A stretch of DNA of 64,000 bases from Coptis chinensis (lineage: Eukaryota; Streptophyta; Magnoliopsida; Ranunculales; Ranunculaceae). The notes under the pieces were generated by a model. It made no database searches and was not told the origin of the DNA. It saw nothing but the letters and a program-made list of their open reading frames with translations. Shown in pieces: positions 38,872-51,575 of this stretch (positions within the stretch are counted from its first letter, which is position 1; each line of letters opens with the position of its first letter). The stretch is taken from NCBI GenBank assembly GCA_015680905.1, contig CM027383.1, positions 91,937,501 through 92,001,500 of the forward strand, in the 5' to 3' direction. The translations under genes and the position numbers were made by a program.

Positions 38872-41800
38872 ATTTGGAAATTAATTTGCTTCGGAATAAT
38901 TCATACTTGTGTATTGTTTGGTAACCTTTTTTTTTTTTTCCGGTTTGAGTGATGAGTGAAGTCTAGGCTTGAGTATATAGAAATAGTCTTGGAGGATTTC
39001 TGCACCTATTTGCATGTCTATCCGGTGTCCAATTGGAAAGCAACTAAACCACTTTTCTTTGTGCATCTCAAAAGCATTACAGATGTTAGAATTCTTTATT
39101 TATTTATCATGCAATGGTTTTGTCCGTCAATTTGAAAAGATTTGATTCATGTTGAGAGATGTTGACCCATTTTGTAGTTTATCGAAGTCTCGACATTCAG
39201 ATCCATCTCACGGTTAATCTTGTAAGTACTTATGTTTGTTCATTCATTCAATTCATGTGGTTGTTCACTTGTTCTAACTCTTGTAAGCACTTATGTTTCT
39301 TGGTGTTTGTAGCTTTCCCCTAAATCCAAAACTAACCTAGATCTTTGAATCGGGTTATGGTCTTTGGACATATTGATCTGTAAAGGTCAGAAGTCCTAAA
39401 GCTTAGTCTATGATGCTATTGAAGGCTTACTACCTAAAATTTCTATGCAACATAGGGTATACTATGGAGCCGACAAAACTCATATCATTCATGTATATTT
39501 CAAAGAGCTCAAAGCTAACGTGATGTGCCTATCTATATTACAGATTTACAGCACGCTATCATAGACTGGTTTCTTGTTTGGATCATTTAGGCATATATTT
39601 TTTGTTTCAATATTTAGCATCTATTTATAGATTAATTATATATTTGAAAGGGGAGATATTTTTTTCTTAGCAATATGATAGTCATAAAGTCTACAAATTA
39701 ACTAAAAAGTTAAAAATTACGAAAGAATAAGTTATAAAAACAACTAAATTAGTAAATTACTTACCTGCCCAAGAGAACCTTTTACGTTTTTGCAAATCCG
39801 TCATAAGTTCATGCAGCTTGATCTCAAAAACTCTAGAGACAATTTCAGGGAAATCGACATGTGAATATCCAGGAGCAACCTTGTCAATACATTTTTGAAC
39901 TTCAGGCCATTTAGGATTGCAAGTAAAAGTTATGACTAGATCGAGGAGATCCACCCATCGACAAATCGCAATAGCGTCTTGGTAGTTTTGCAAGCATATA
40001 ACGTGGACCTCCGGTGAAAGAAGATGGTAAAACTATTAGCCTTCCAACAAAACACGGTTTTGAATCTCCGTGAAAATCTTTGCATCAACTAATCCTTGAT
40101 AAAGCTTTCGGCGAATAGTCTTGGGTTATTTCTAACCCAATCAACTCTAATCGTTTCTAAAGACGGTAAGAATCAACAATAAGTTGTTGTTTCAAAAGCG
40201 TCCACCAAGAACAATTGTTTTCCTTCTTTTAGTCTCATTTGCAACGAAGCGTAGAACTCCCTCATGCTTATGTTTGTCCTTTTCCCAACTTTGACATTAT
40301 TCCGATAAGGGATATCAATCCTGTACCCGTCTTCAGCATGAGGAAACAAAAGAGGATATTGCATGGCCATGAAACTTGGGTGCAATTCATTTATTCTTTT
40401 AAGGCCATATCCTTTTTTGTCCACCACAATATCACGGTAATTACCAAATTCACTCTCTTCCTCAACAATAAGTGCAAAGAACCCGGATGATGTCGGCATG
40501 TTATAAAGTCTTCCATCCTTTTGTCTTGTACTAATAAGCTTTTAATTGAAATCACCTACCCGGACTCTTTAAACCTGTCCCTTGCCATTCTATAAGTCTC
40601 GAGTAAGTTTGTTTGTATTGTTTAACATATCTATCGGTCCCCTTCACAATATCCTGGATCCAACTCTTCTTCGGACCGTTTGTCAAAATTTTTCTTACTA
40701 AAGAGTTCATTCTGCTCACAACTTCATTATCGTATCATATATGTAAAGTTGGGAAAACTTAGGGGTAAACCTTCGTGGAAGCAAGGTGCCAATTTTGTGG
40801 TGGTTTTGGCCTTTTTATCTTGTAGGCGTAAGGACCATGACCATTGTTTATTGATTCTTGAACATCACCTCCGTTGATGTGAAAGCAAACATGTTGTTAT
40901 ATACTCGATATTTTTCATAAACTTTTGATCCGAGCGAATTGCGAGTCCATAAGCTCATTTAAAAATCAGGTGTATCTTTCAAAAAAGGTAGCTGAACTTT
41001 CCCTCCCTTCGCAACATATAGAGAACTTTGGATTTTTAGGATTTTTTGTTGGTCATTCCTTTCTTCATACCAAACAATGGCATCACAATAAGGACACACT
41101 AATGTTGGTTCTCCAAAATCCAATGGTTGGAAACAACATACTGAATTAAAATGAATGTTAAAACTATAACTAATAATATAAAAATAAAATAATATTAAAA
41201 ACTATAACTAATAGTATAACTAATATATTACTTACTTTCATGCAAAACTTCACTTGGTTTCTCATGGGAAACTGCAACTTCCATATGGTCATTTGTATGC
41301 GTTTTTATCTTCTACCTCGAATCATTCCAACGATTTGAGAATCGTAGTCATCGTCACTTTCTCCAACATGCGGTTGATATAAGTGATTTTTTAGGGAATA
41401 ATGGTTGTCATCGCTTGTTTCACCATCACAATTAACATAACTACGTCTCCTTTTATATCGGCTATTTTTTGCTTTTTCATTATTTGATTGCTATCCATCC
41501 ACTGTATAAGAATAAAACATATTAAATACAACTTAAAGCCAAGTAAAAATGTACAATGAAGAATGTCTTACCAAGTTCATTAGAAAAAAAGGCGGTGAAG
41601 GAAAAAACCATCAAGTTGATGTTTAGTGGATGTACCATCTGTTGACAAAATTAAAAAACATTGTAAAGAAAAGACTTATACTTATTTGATTGCCATGAAA
41701 CTTAGGTGCAATGAAGAATGTCTTACCGGGTTCATTAGGAAACGACCGAGGGAACCTGCGGTTTATCTTTTTTGTATTTGACTTCGGCGATTCGAACCAA

Positions 41801-42396
41801 TTCTTTATATTATCTTCGAAATTTGACCATGTATTGTGAGTTCGGTTGTCAAGAGTTTGATTTCTTCCTTAGTATAATATGATTTTTTTTTTATTAAATG
41901 CACTTTCAAGTATCGGAAGTTGCATTCTTTGTTTTGGACCAACGTTTCTCATAAGAAACTTCAACTTCAATATGGTTATCCTTTGTATAAGAATAAAACA
42001 TATTAAGTAAACAACTATAACTTAAGTAACAATTAACAATAAAGAACGTCTTAACATATGTTGACAAAATTATAATGGAAGACCTTCCACCGGGTCCATT
42101 CTTTTACGGATCTCTCCCGTTTGTTATAAAACCACTTATGCACATTTGTTTACGTAACCTCACTATGTTCTTTCAACTGATTTGTGATATCTTAGATTTG
42201 CAGTTTAGTAGGTTGATTGAAATGATTGAAGGTCTGCTCCATTATTTGAATCTGCATCGTTGTAGGACTCCAACGTTTTTTGGTTGTCATCTAACAAATT
42301 AAGGCATTGAAAAATTAAATTAGGGAAATTGTCAAGCAAGGTAAGACAGTGAGGAAAGAATTATATTTTATAAAATCAGCATGAGACAGTGATGTA
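38872..42396. repeat. Tandem-duplicated 7.1-kb unit, copy 2, left part
   Basis: Direct copy of 26356-29913, differing by many one- to four-base changes and indels, many at CAG, CTG or homopolymers. It runs without interruption into 42397, giving the pre-insertion state of the Helitron site. Confidence 0.9.
39765..41498 (-). pseudogene. Helitron1 replicase N-terminal part, copy 2
   Basis: Same gene as 27251-29015, start at 41498. The 3' end of the exon is better preserved: MQNYQDAIAICRWVDLLDLV, ITFTCNPKWPEVQKCIDKVA, FPEIVSRVFEIKLHELM, ending with AG/GTAAGT at 39764. Frameshifts lie elsewhere than in copy 1, so no single copy is intact. No HUH or helicase part follows. Confidence 0.85.
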
Positions 42397-43039
42397 TATA
42401 TAACCACACACGAAGTGTTTTTGTCTTAGAAGTCTAATATAATGGAAACTCTATTATATATGGACATATATACACGAAGTGTTTTGTCTTAGAAGTCTAA
42501 TACAATCACGAACTCTATTATCTTGATTTTGTCTTAAAAAGATTGCTTTTGTTTGCCCGCATGTCTTTGCCTTGGGGCATATCTAGCGATAATGATCTTT
42601 GCGTGCTTAAGCCATTCGTTTTTCACACTTTGCTTGCCCATCTATTCTTTTGGAAACTATGTTGTTTGTCTCCCTTGAATCTTTGTGTAGAATGTCTTTG
42701 GGATATCTTGAGGTTCTTTTTTAACCATGATGAGGATGATGAGAGTTACGGTGGTTTAATTACTCATTCCCAATCTTACCATCCTGCTTCTTTACCAAAC
42801 CCACTTTCTTTGGCTTTGTTTTGGACCCCAATAAGCTGTTAGTAGTAGTCTCAAAGGGGTTAATCTCTTTCACGACATCTGTTTCTCACCATCGGCGTCA
42901 TCTGAGATCTTGCAAATGGTGCAAGTTCGATCTTGCAAATGCTTTCTTTTGAAAACTATTAATAAAACATAACCTTGCAAGTCATATCTTATTTTTAAAC
43001 AACATGGTGTTATGTTCTTGAGGGTTTGTACTTTTAGGT

Positions 43040-43735
43040 GGTTCACGATATGAACATGCCTTTTTGTTTGCAAATGATTCTGAGAACTCGGACGGATAGC
43101 TCCTTTGGATGTGATTATCGGTGAAGGAGAAATTTCGTTTTCTGTCTTGCTAGATGAGAGCAACTCATTTGGGGTGCTTGGAAGTCTGGTAGAGATCTTG
43201 GTGAACATTACGGTGTTCGATGAAGTTTGAAATTCACTTGGTTCAATTGATAAGCCGATATCTCAATGGTGCTCTTAGTATATTTATTGTTTTGTTATTG
43301 TAGGTTGATAAGATTGATATTATAACCGCTTCCATGGGATATGCACCGCTACGGATGGTGGATTTTGTCTTTGGAAGTGTTAGAGTGGTTGATCATCAAG
43401 TATGTGCTGATTTAGTTTTGATTAACGTCTAGCAAGCGGGGAGATGGAACTTTGAATCTTCTTAGAATTTTTATCGCTATTCAAAACCGATTCGACCTTT
43501 ATTGCTTTTAAGTAGTGATGATGAGTTGCACTAATGTTTGTTTGCTTCCTCACTCTTTTCTTTATTCGCAGCGGTTGAGTAGCTCGGCTATGTTTTTCTG
43601 CATCCTTGCCTCCTTACCTAAGTGCAAGTGCTGCAATTAGTGCTATTGATATCTTGGAGGAGAATCATCAATTGCTTGGGAAGCTGAGGGAAAATGTTGC
43701 TCTTTTGTGGAAAGGTTTGCTCTAACCCCGAGAAC
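43040..43735 (+). pseudogene. LCB1 captured fragment, copy 2
   Basis: Second copy of the 35940-36610 fragment. The middle exon is better preserved (VDKIDIITASMGYAPL-like, where LCB1 has ITAAMGHAL). The last exon starts after a TTCGCAG acceptor with RLSSSAMFF and continues to EENHQLLGKLRENVALLWKG before GTTTGC. Broken by small indels. Confidence 0.75.
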
Positions 43736-44044
43736 ATGCGTACTGTGGTAAAGTATTATTTCTTAACTTGATGAAATTGTTTTTCCTACTTTAATCTTGA
43801 GCGGTTGAGAATGCCCGATTGTTGAAACCGCGTCGGCACCCCTTTTACTCTAATGTGGACACGTCAAGTATTGCCATTAGTTTGATATAACTACATACAA
43901 CTTTTTGTATTTTCATTCATCTTTCAATTGGTAATATTTGTTAAGGTCACTTGTGGATCAGATTTAATTTAATTACATTTGCTTCCATGTTACCACAATG
44001 TCGGCGATGAAAAACTGTTTTGAGGCACCAACGCGGAGAAACGA

Positions 44045-44945
44045 CTGCATGGCTTCTTATGTCGTTTGTACTACCATATTCAATAAGATCATGGGGATTG
44101 CGGGGAGATAAAAATGTAACACATTTATGTCCATTATGGTTTTTTCTTGATTCCAAAGATTTCCATCATTCATGAGTACTCACAAAATATTCCATTTGCG
44201 AGCACTATGATATCGAGAAAGAAATGTGAGGCGATCCGCTATGATTTCTCAAACATGGAAAAATTCCCAATCGAAGTCAGTGAGAGAATCACTTGGTGTA
44301 GGCGAGATTGATTTAAGTATCTTGTAGCCTACTATATATGAAGCCATCTTTGATGGATTTGGATGCGGAATCTAGAAGTTTGGAATCCCTGCTCTCTAGA
44401 GGATGGAATCAAGATGCTCATATATCTTTGGAGAGTATGATCTCATATGCAACTGGCTTGGTAAGTTTCTTTTTGTTTTTTTTTTTTTTTTTTGTCCAAG
44501 GTTCACTTCCTCAATTTGTTTCTAAAGTTGTATTCATAGTTATGTATGTCCGAAAGTGTGTATCCGTAATATGAGCAGGAAACTCAAGGTGGGTTCATGC
44601 CATGGAATGGTCCGGTCGAAAGAGTTTGTTGGATCACCCACCATTCCATTTCTAGTGGATGGTAAAGAAGCCGGACAACTGAAAAGCCACGCGGTCTGTC
44701 GGTTTCCTTAAGGTCCTCATCTTTAAAAGCCTAGTTATGACTAAACACCTTTTTCTAACTTAGTATTTAAAAAGGTAGGAAATGTCTTGATCGATACTAA
44801 TTTCTCCGACTTCAAACAGGTCCATGATCTTGGTCATATGGTTCCAATGGATCAGCCTAAGGCTGCCTTGGAATCTTTGAAAAGGTGGACTATGGACAAA
44901 CTTTCTTGTAGATGTTGTCGACTCTACCTAGTTGGGCGAGAGAAA
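44045..44945 (+). pseudogene. Serine carboxypeptidase-like captured fragment, copy 2
   Basis: Second copy of 36920-37850. The last exon is intact here: QVHDLGHMVPMDQPKAALES, LKRWTMDKL (frame at 44787-45008), holding the conserved His of the catalytic triad. The exon at about 44338 reads MKPSLMDLDAESRSLESLLS in one frame. Indels break the others. Confidence 0.8.
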
Positions 44946-45122
44946 ACACTGCTCAACAACCATAACAGAAGCGAAGTATCTCAATGTATAATCTACACCT
45001 TAATGTAACTTCATTTTACATGTAGCCTTAAAGGGCTTGAAGCGAGGGGTTTCCACTTTTCAAGTGAGGCGGTTTACTCCCCAAAAGCAAAAATGAGACA
45101 CCTGAAGAGGCTCGCGGGAGCT

Positions 45123-45494
45123 CTACCAGCTTCCTTTTGAATTCTTCCATGTCCATGCATATCTTTTTCTAGTTACCCTTTTGATAATCAGTTTCTTCAA
45201 AACTATGGCTCTCTTAAGCAAAACCTCCAGAAATGCTAGGGCATCCGTACACATTCTTAGTTCTCCAATCTCAAAGATTTTCACATAATCAAATATGCTC
45301 TGCAATGGCATGTTGTCTATCCAATATCTTGTGGTGTTCTCGTCTTTGTATAATAGGGCGACACCTACCTGACCATCTGCAGGGCACAATGTTCTTATAG
45401 GTTGTTTCTTGATCCCCATGCGGATTTGGATAATTACCCAAGCATTCCAAGTAAAACTGGGGATCTGGGTTGGTGTTTCCACCCCCATAATCAT
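45123..45494 (-). pseudogene. F-box/FBD-like captured fragment, copy 2 (tentative)
   Basis: An open frame of 123 aa including GQVGVALLYKDENTTRYWID, NMPLQSIFDYVKIFEIGELR and a leucine-rich FBD-like end. It lies on the strand opposite SCPL. A further partial repeat lies at 46075-46290, and LRR-like text follows at 46450-46650 on the same strand. This would be a C-terminal piece of a plant F-box/LRR/FBD protein. I am unsure of the family. Confidence 0.35.
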
Positions 45495-46449
45495 CAGACA
45501 AAAAGTAAAAGGAGCATTACAATTTTTACCTTCGCAGCGTGAGAATAGAAAAGAATTGTAAGCAAATAAACCTCATTTGACATTTCAAATGTACTTGTCG
45601 GAAAATATAGTATTCTAAATGGCCAAAATCAGTTTGGCTTGAGGAACACTGAAACTGAGCATTCTTTCAAAACCTTAAAAAGACAAAAGCGAAAACAAAT
45701 CAACTTATCGAGGTCGGCAATAAATGGGTATAGTCTTGGGACCAAAACAAACTAAAGCGAAGGTGCTAAATAGAAGACACATACACAATTTTTGTCACGG
45801 CTAGTGTTATGACAAATTCTACAATATATGACCACCAAGCTACATCGGCCAAGTATTTCTAAACCGATCCGAAAAAAAACGAAATCACCTAGTTAGGCGA
45901 GAGAAAACATTGCTCAACAACCATAATGAAGAAGAGTATCTCAATGTATAATCTACACCTTAATGTAACTTCATTTACATGTAGCATTTAACAATCAGGC
46001 TTGAAGCGGGGGTTTCCACTTTTCATGTGAGGCAGTTTTACTCCCCAAAAGCAAAAAAATGAGACACTGAAGAGGCTCGCGGGAGCTCTACCGACTTCCT
46101 TTTGAATTCTTCCATGTCCATGCCATATCTTTTTCTAGTTACCCTTTTGATAATCGGTTTCTTCAAAACTATGGCTCTCTTTAAGCAAAACCTCCGGAAA
46201 TGCTAGGGCATCCGTACACATTCTTAGTTCTCCAATCTCAAAGATTTTCACATAATCAAATATGCTATGCAATGGCATGTTGTCTATCAATATTCTTCTT
46301 CCGTTTCGGATTCATGTCAATCTATTAGGATGAAAAAAAGACATGAAATAGCTCAATTGTTAATAACTAACTCAACTAAGGATGTATATGTACCTCAACC
46401 ACGGTAACACAAAAAGAAATATACCGATATTAGCGGGGAGATATACATT

Positions 46450-46650
46450 TCTTTTAAAACAATATACTCTAATCATGGTTAATACCGATCAAAGTCGTTC
46501 GAGTGCAAGAGTTTCTATGTGGGGAATCTCCCAAGGAAATTAACTGCGATGGATATATAAGAACCACTAAACCAATCACTCAACACCATGTATCTTAGAT
46601 TATGAAAGTTGGGAAGCCTTCCAATAAGTTGGAAAAATCTGTTAAGATCT
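46450..46650 (-). pseudogene. LRR-like fragment, perhaps the same F-box gene
   Basis: On the minus strand the sequence reads FFQLIGRLPNFHNLRYMVLS followed by broken frame. That spacing of Leu/Asn resembles a plant F-box LRR. It lies upstream of the FBD-like segment on the same strand. Weak evidence. Confidence 0.25.
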
Positions 46651-47084
46651 TACAACGATTAAAAAGGGGACAAAAGAAGAACCAATTGTATGACTAACAA
46701 AAACGAACTAAAAGGAACTGAATAATAAAACTGAAAATAAACAAACTGGAATGTATCACACTGAATGTTATCAATGTTATCACGGTTCCACAGCAGAAAA
46801 AAAAAATAAATGGTTTGCAAAAGGGAGCACCAACCGCGGTGGAAGCAAAACAAAAGCTAAATCTGAGCAAACAGGTCTTAGAATAAAACACAACTACAAT
46901 AATAAGCAAATTAGCAAAAAAACAACAACAACCACGATGGTAATAAAAATTTTACGGAAAATGTTACCAAGTTTTGCACCAAATGCTTTCCTAAATAATG
47001 ATCGATACGGTATAGTAGGGGTTTTTTGGGAAGTTTTTTTTTGGGAACGATTGTGAGTTTATCTATCGCCGATTTTTTTATCCA
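46651..47084. other. Unassigned AT-rich segment
   Basis: Several overlapping open frames on both strands match nothing I know and have low-complexity composition. No feature supported. Confidence 0.3.
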
Positions 47085-47150
47085 TTTTTTTTTCATAATC
47101 CCTCTCCTTCTGATTTTCGTGAGTAAATAGGGTACTTAAAATTTGCACAC
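47085..47150 (-). mobile_element. Recurrent terminal sequence 'P', inner part only
   Basis: CATAATCCCTCTCC, CTGATTTTCGTGAG and AGGGTACTTAAA as in other copies. It stops before the GTGGACACCCTC block, so the outer ~70 bp are missing or replaced. Confidence 0.45.
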
Positions 47151-48839
47151 TTGATGCATTTCCACCGAACACGAAGACATTGATGGATAAGAAAGATCCC
47201 GTCTTTGACCGAGCTTAAATATCTCCAATCCATTCAATAATGCATGAGTTCGGAAGCACCGCCAGATATATCAGGCCCTAACTGAGTCCAAAGAGTTTCA
47301 ATCTTAGAAGACACCATATCGAGGTAATCCAATTTCAAGACGCATAGGAGTCACCATCTTGACAAAGGTCTCTTGTCAATACCCGTTCAATTCGGCCGAA
47401 AAATACTCATCGACACAAGCGGTTAACCCAAAATGAATACATTAGAAATAATAATAATAATGAAAATTTCACGAGGAAATACCAATTGATAGACCTAGTA
47501 TTGTTGGTCTAGATTAAAGTTATGACTTTTAGGCTCTACAAACTAAAAATACAAATACAGCCATTCATTAACTATACAAACCACATCTCCATTACAACTT
47601 CAACATTTTTGCAATGCTAAAAATTTCTTATTCTTTTTGAAGATATCAAAGCGTTCTTATGGGTGATGGCTCTGAGGGACAATGTAGGATGGCCTTCCCG
47701 AACTTACTGCATGGGTAGGATAAACCGTATTCAGTAATAAGGTGTACAATGTAACTTATTATCAAGGTCACAGTGTGAAAACTCAAAACTCTCATTCCAG
47801 TGTACATGCTTGATATAGTAATTTAAATAGTTCAAAGCCAAAAACTTAATTAATAAAGAATGGTAGCAGTAGCAAATAACCTGGAGTTTTGACCGTTGCC
47901 TTTTATAACTAATCGATCGGCATTTGGGTCAATGACCCTATTCCATGGCCTCATAGTGAGAATCAGTGACAAAGACATCTGAGATCTTCTCCAAAGACCC
48001 AATTTCATGCTATTTTGCTTTATTGCATTAGCATCAGCAAATACCAATGCCTGCGAGGATCAAAAAGATGAAAGGGAAATCTTAATAAGTTTCTTTTAGA
48101 CATACATGGCATGCATTTCGAGGTGGAACTTGAGGAAGTCAAAATCTACACTATGTATTGCAATAGTCTAGCTCTCTCATATCAATGATGTTGTATAACT
48201 TGTATCTTGCTGATTTTTGTATTTGCCACAATGTAAGTATGTGTGTGTCTTTTATGCGTTCTCTATATTGTAGATTCATGAATTCACCGAAACCCCTTCA
48301 TCAAAGTTCGAACTAAATTTTTCGAGATTATAGATTCAGGAATTCTCAAAACCATTTATTATATTCAATTCTCAAAATTAAGATACCCGTTTAATTCTTA
48401 TTCAAAAGATAAAAGGAAAAAAGGGAACAACAATTATTGGAACATAACCAAAAACAGAACAAATCATAATTAGGATTTGGCCCTTTGCCAGGAATTAGGA
48501 TTTTGGGCAAAGATTCTGAATTCAGATAGGGAAACATATTTACCACTTTAAATGCTCACACCACACACATACCTTAAATGAAATCTGCCGCAAACAAATT
48601 CTTTTTGACGGGGATAATGACACGGTGACATATGTGCATCCCGAATCAATTCTAATCCATCTCAATCAGTTCGATCAGTTTCTCCTTATGGTAGGGAGTT
48701 ATTGTTTTTATTTTGCTTAACCTTCGGAAGACACGAGGTTAAGTCTCCGCTAAAGCGGATAATGATACCCGGTCTGTTTCTTCTTCACTTAGTCTTTCAA
48801 AATGGATCAAGTTCACAGGTTTTTAGTTTTAGTCATGGT
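47151..48839. other. Spacer with two exon-like segments of unknown origin
   Basis: About 47160-47400 (minus) carries protein-like text (for example KMVTPMRLEIGLPRYGVF) that I do not recognise. About 47884-48055 (minus) is bounded by AG and GT and has the frame MVFADANAIKQNSMKLGLWR. Both may be captured exons. The rest is AT-rich with nothing identifiable. Confidence 0.25.
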
Positions 48840-49014
48840 GGGGGTTTTTTTTTTTGGGGAACTGTGGGTATTTTAGGCGGTTTCCATTATAAGTGGGAGA
48901 CATCTATGCAGTTTTTTTTTCCATTTTTTTTATAATCCCTCTCCTCCTGATTTCTCGTGAGTAAAATAGGGTACTTAAATTTGCTGAGGTGGACACCCTC
49001 ATAGACCAGGAAAA
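48840..49014 (-). mobile_element. Recurrent terminal sequence 'P', tip replaced by satellite
   Basis: GGTTTCCATTATAAGTGGGA, GATTTCTCGTGAGTAAAA, GTGGACACCCTCATAG, as in other copies, then directly the first satellite monomer at 49015. The AT-rich tip with TC is missing. Confidence 0.5.
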
Positions 49015-51575
49015 GGTCCAAGTAGGTTGACTCCCCAACTCTTGGTCGTCAAAGACTGGAACTTCAACCTCCAAGTTGGGTTGAGATGCGCGAACGTGAT
49101 GTTACACTACTCGCCTCGCACATCCAACCGGTCCAAGTAGGTTGAATCCCCAACTCTTGGTCGTAAAAAGATCGGAACTTCAACCTCAAATTGGGTTGAG
49201 ATCTTGTGGCGTGATGTTACACTACTCGCCTCGCACATCCAACCGGTCCAAGTAAGTTGAATCCCAAACTCTTGGTCGTCAAAGATTGGAACTTCAACCT
49301 CCAAGTTGGGTTGAGATGCGCGACCGTGATGTTACACTACTCGCCTCGCACATCCAACCGGTCCAAGTAGGTTGAATCCCCAACTCTTGGTAAGTAAACC
49401 AAAAGACTAAACTTTCAAAACTTAAACTTTGTCTGGGGTTTATACATTCTAAGAATCGAACTTCTTATTTAGTTTTCCTCATTCTGAACTTCTACAATTA
49501 TATTGGTGTTCTACGTTTTTTATGAGAACAGAGGATATGAGGGTAGGGGTGGGTGAGTTTAAAACTATGAAAGTGGTAAAATGAAAATTAACTACGCTTA
49601 ACTAATTAACTAATGATTAATTATATAAAATACGTATAAGCTTGGAAAGTGTTCGTCAAAGAAAGATTGGAACTTCAACACCCAAGTTGGGTTGAGATGA
49701 GCGAGCGAACCGGTCCAAGTAGGTTGACTCCCCAACTCTTGGTTGTCAAAGACTGGAACTTCAACCTCCAAGTTGGGTTGAGATGCCCGAGCGTGATGTT
49801 ACACTACTCGCCTCGCACATCCAACCGGTCCAAGTAAGTTGAATCCCAAACTCTTGGTCGTCAAAGATTGGAACTTCAACCTCCAAGTTGGGTTGAGATG
49901 CGCGACCGTGATGTTACACTACTCGCCTCGCACATCCAACCGGTTCAAGTAGGTTGAATCCCCAACTCTTGGTAAGTAAACCAAAAGACTAAACTTCCAA
50001 AACTTAAACTTTGTCTGGGGTTTATACATTCTAAGAATCTAACTTCTTATTTAGTTTTCCTCATTCTGAACTTCTACAATTATATTGGTGTTCTACGTTT
50101 TTTATGAGAACAGAGGATATGAGGGTAGGGGTGGGTGAGTTTAAAACTATGAAAGTGGTAAAATGAAAATTAACTACGCTTAACTAATTAACTAATGATT
50201 AATTATACAAAATACGTATAAGCTTGGAAAGTGTTCGTCAAAGAAAGATTGGAACTTCAACCCCCAAGTTGGGTTGAGATGCGCGAGCGTGATGTTACAC
50301 TACTCGCCTCGCACATCCAACCGGTCCAAATAGGTTGACTCCCCAACTCTTGGTCGTGAAAGACTGGAACTTCAACCTCCAAGTTGAGTTGAGATGCGCG
50401 AGCGTGATGTTACACTACTCGCCTCGCACATCCAACCGTTCAAGTAGGTTGACTCCCCAACTCTTGGTCGTCAAATATTGAAACTTCAACCTCCAAGTTG
50501 GGTTGAGATGCGCGAGCATGATGTTACACTACTCGCCTCGCACATCCAACCGGTCCAAGTAGGTTGAATCCCCAACTCTTGGTCGTAAAAAATTGGAACT
50601 TCAATCTCCAAGTTGGGTTGAGATGCGCGACCGTGATGTTACACTACTCGCCTCGCACATCCAACCGGTCCAAGTAGGTTGACTCCCCAACTCTTGGTCG
50701 TCAAATATTGAAACTTCAACCTCCAAGTTGGGTTGAGATGCACGAGCATGATGTTACACTACTCGCCTCACACATCCAACCGGTCCAAGTAGGTTGAATC
50801 CCCAACTCTTGGTCGTCAAAAATTGGAACTTCAATCTCCAAGTTGGGTTGAGATCTTGTTGATGTTATGTTACTACGCCTCGCACATCCAACCGGTCCAA
50901 GTAGGTTGAATCCCCAACTCTTGGTCGTCAAAAATTGCAACTTCAACCTCCAAGTTGGGTTGAGATGCGCGAGTGTGATGTTACACTACTCGCCTCGCAC
51001 ATCCAACTGGTCCAAGTAGGTTGAATCCCCAACTCTTGGTAAGTAAACCAAAAGACTAAACTTCCAAAACTTAAACTTTGTCTGGGCTTTATACATTTTA
51101 AGAATCGAATTTCTTATTTAGTTTTCCTCATTCTGAACTTCTACAATTAGATTGGTGTCCTACGTTGTTTATGAGAACCGAGAATATGAGGGTAGGGGTG
51201 GGTGAGCTTAAAACTATGAAAGCGGTAAACATGAAAATTAACTACGCTTAGCTAATTAACTAATGATTAATTATACAAAATATGTATAAGCTTGGAAAGT
51301 GTTCGTCAACGAAAGATTGGAACTTCAACCCCCAAGTTGGGTTGAGATGCGCGACCGTGATGTTACATTACTCGCCTCGCACATCCAACCGGTCCAAGTA
51401 GGTTGACTCCCAACTCTTGGTCGTCAAATATTGGAACTTCAACCTCCAAGTTGGGTTGAGATGCGCGAGCGTGATGTTACACTACTCGCCTCGCACATCC
51501 AACCGGTCTAAGTAGGTTGACTCCCCAACTCTTGGTCGTCAAAGATTGGAACTTCAACCTCCAAGTTGGGCTGAG
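49015..51575. repeat. Satellite of ~115-bp monomers with higher-order spacing
   Basis: About fourteen monomers starting GGTCCAAGTAGGTTGACTCC (for example 49015, 49130, 49245, 49360; spacing 115 bp) and containing GTTACACTACTCGCCTCGCA. Three copies of a ~270-bp spacer starting TAAGTAAACCAAAAGACTAA (49391, 49974 and 51040) interrupt the runs, so the array has a higher-order structure. 115 is not a multiple of 3; the short minus frames with VEVPIFDDQEFG are by-products. It lies between two copies of sequence 'P'. Confidence 0.9.

Larger units (their letters stand above)
42397..46290. repeat. Tandem-duplicated 7.1-kb unit, copy 2, right part, plus extra partial repeat
   Basis: Copy of 35283-38871 up to about 45976, continuing with another partial repeat of the SCPL 3' flank and FBD-like segment (about 45894-46290 repeats 44939-45325). 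Same captured gene fragments in the same order. Confidence 0.9.

Noticed and set aside
49015..51575. Regular repeats as a possible CRISPR-like array
   Set aside because: Monomers are ~115 bp and contiguous, without unique spacers, in a plant nuclear genome. It is a satellite.
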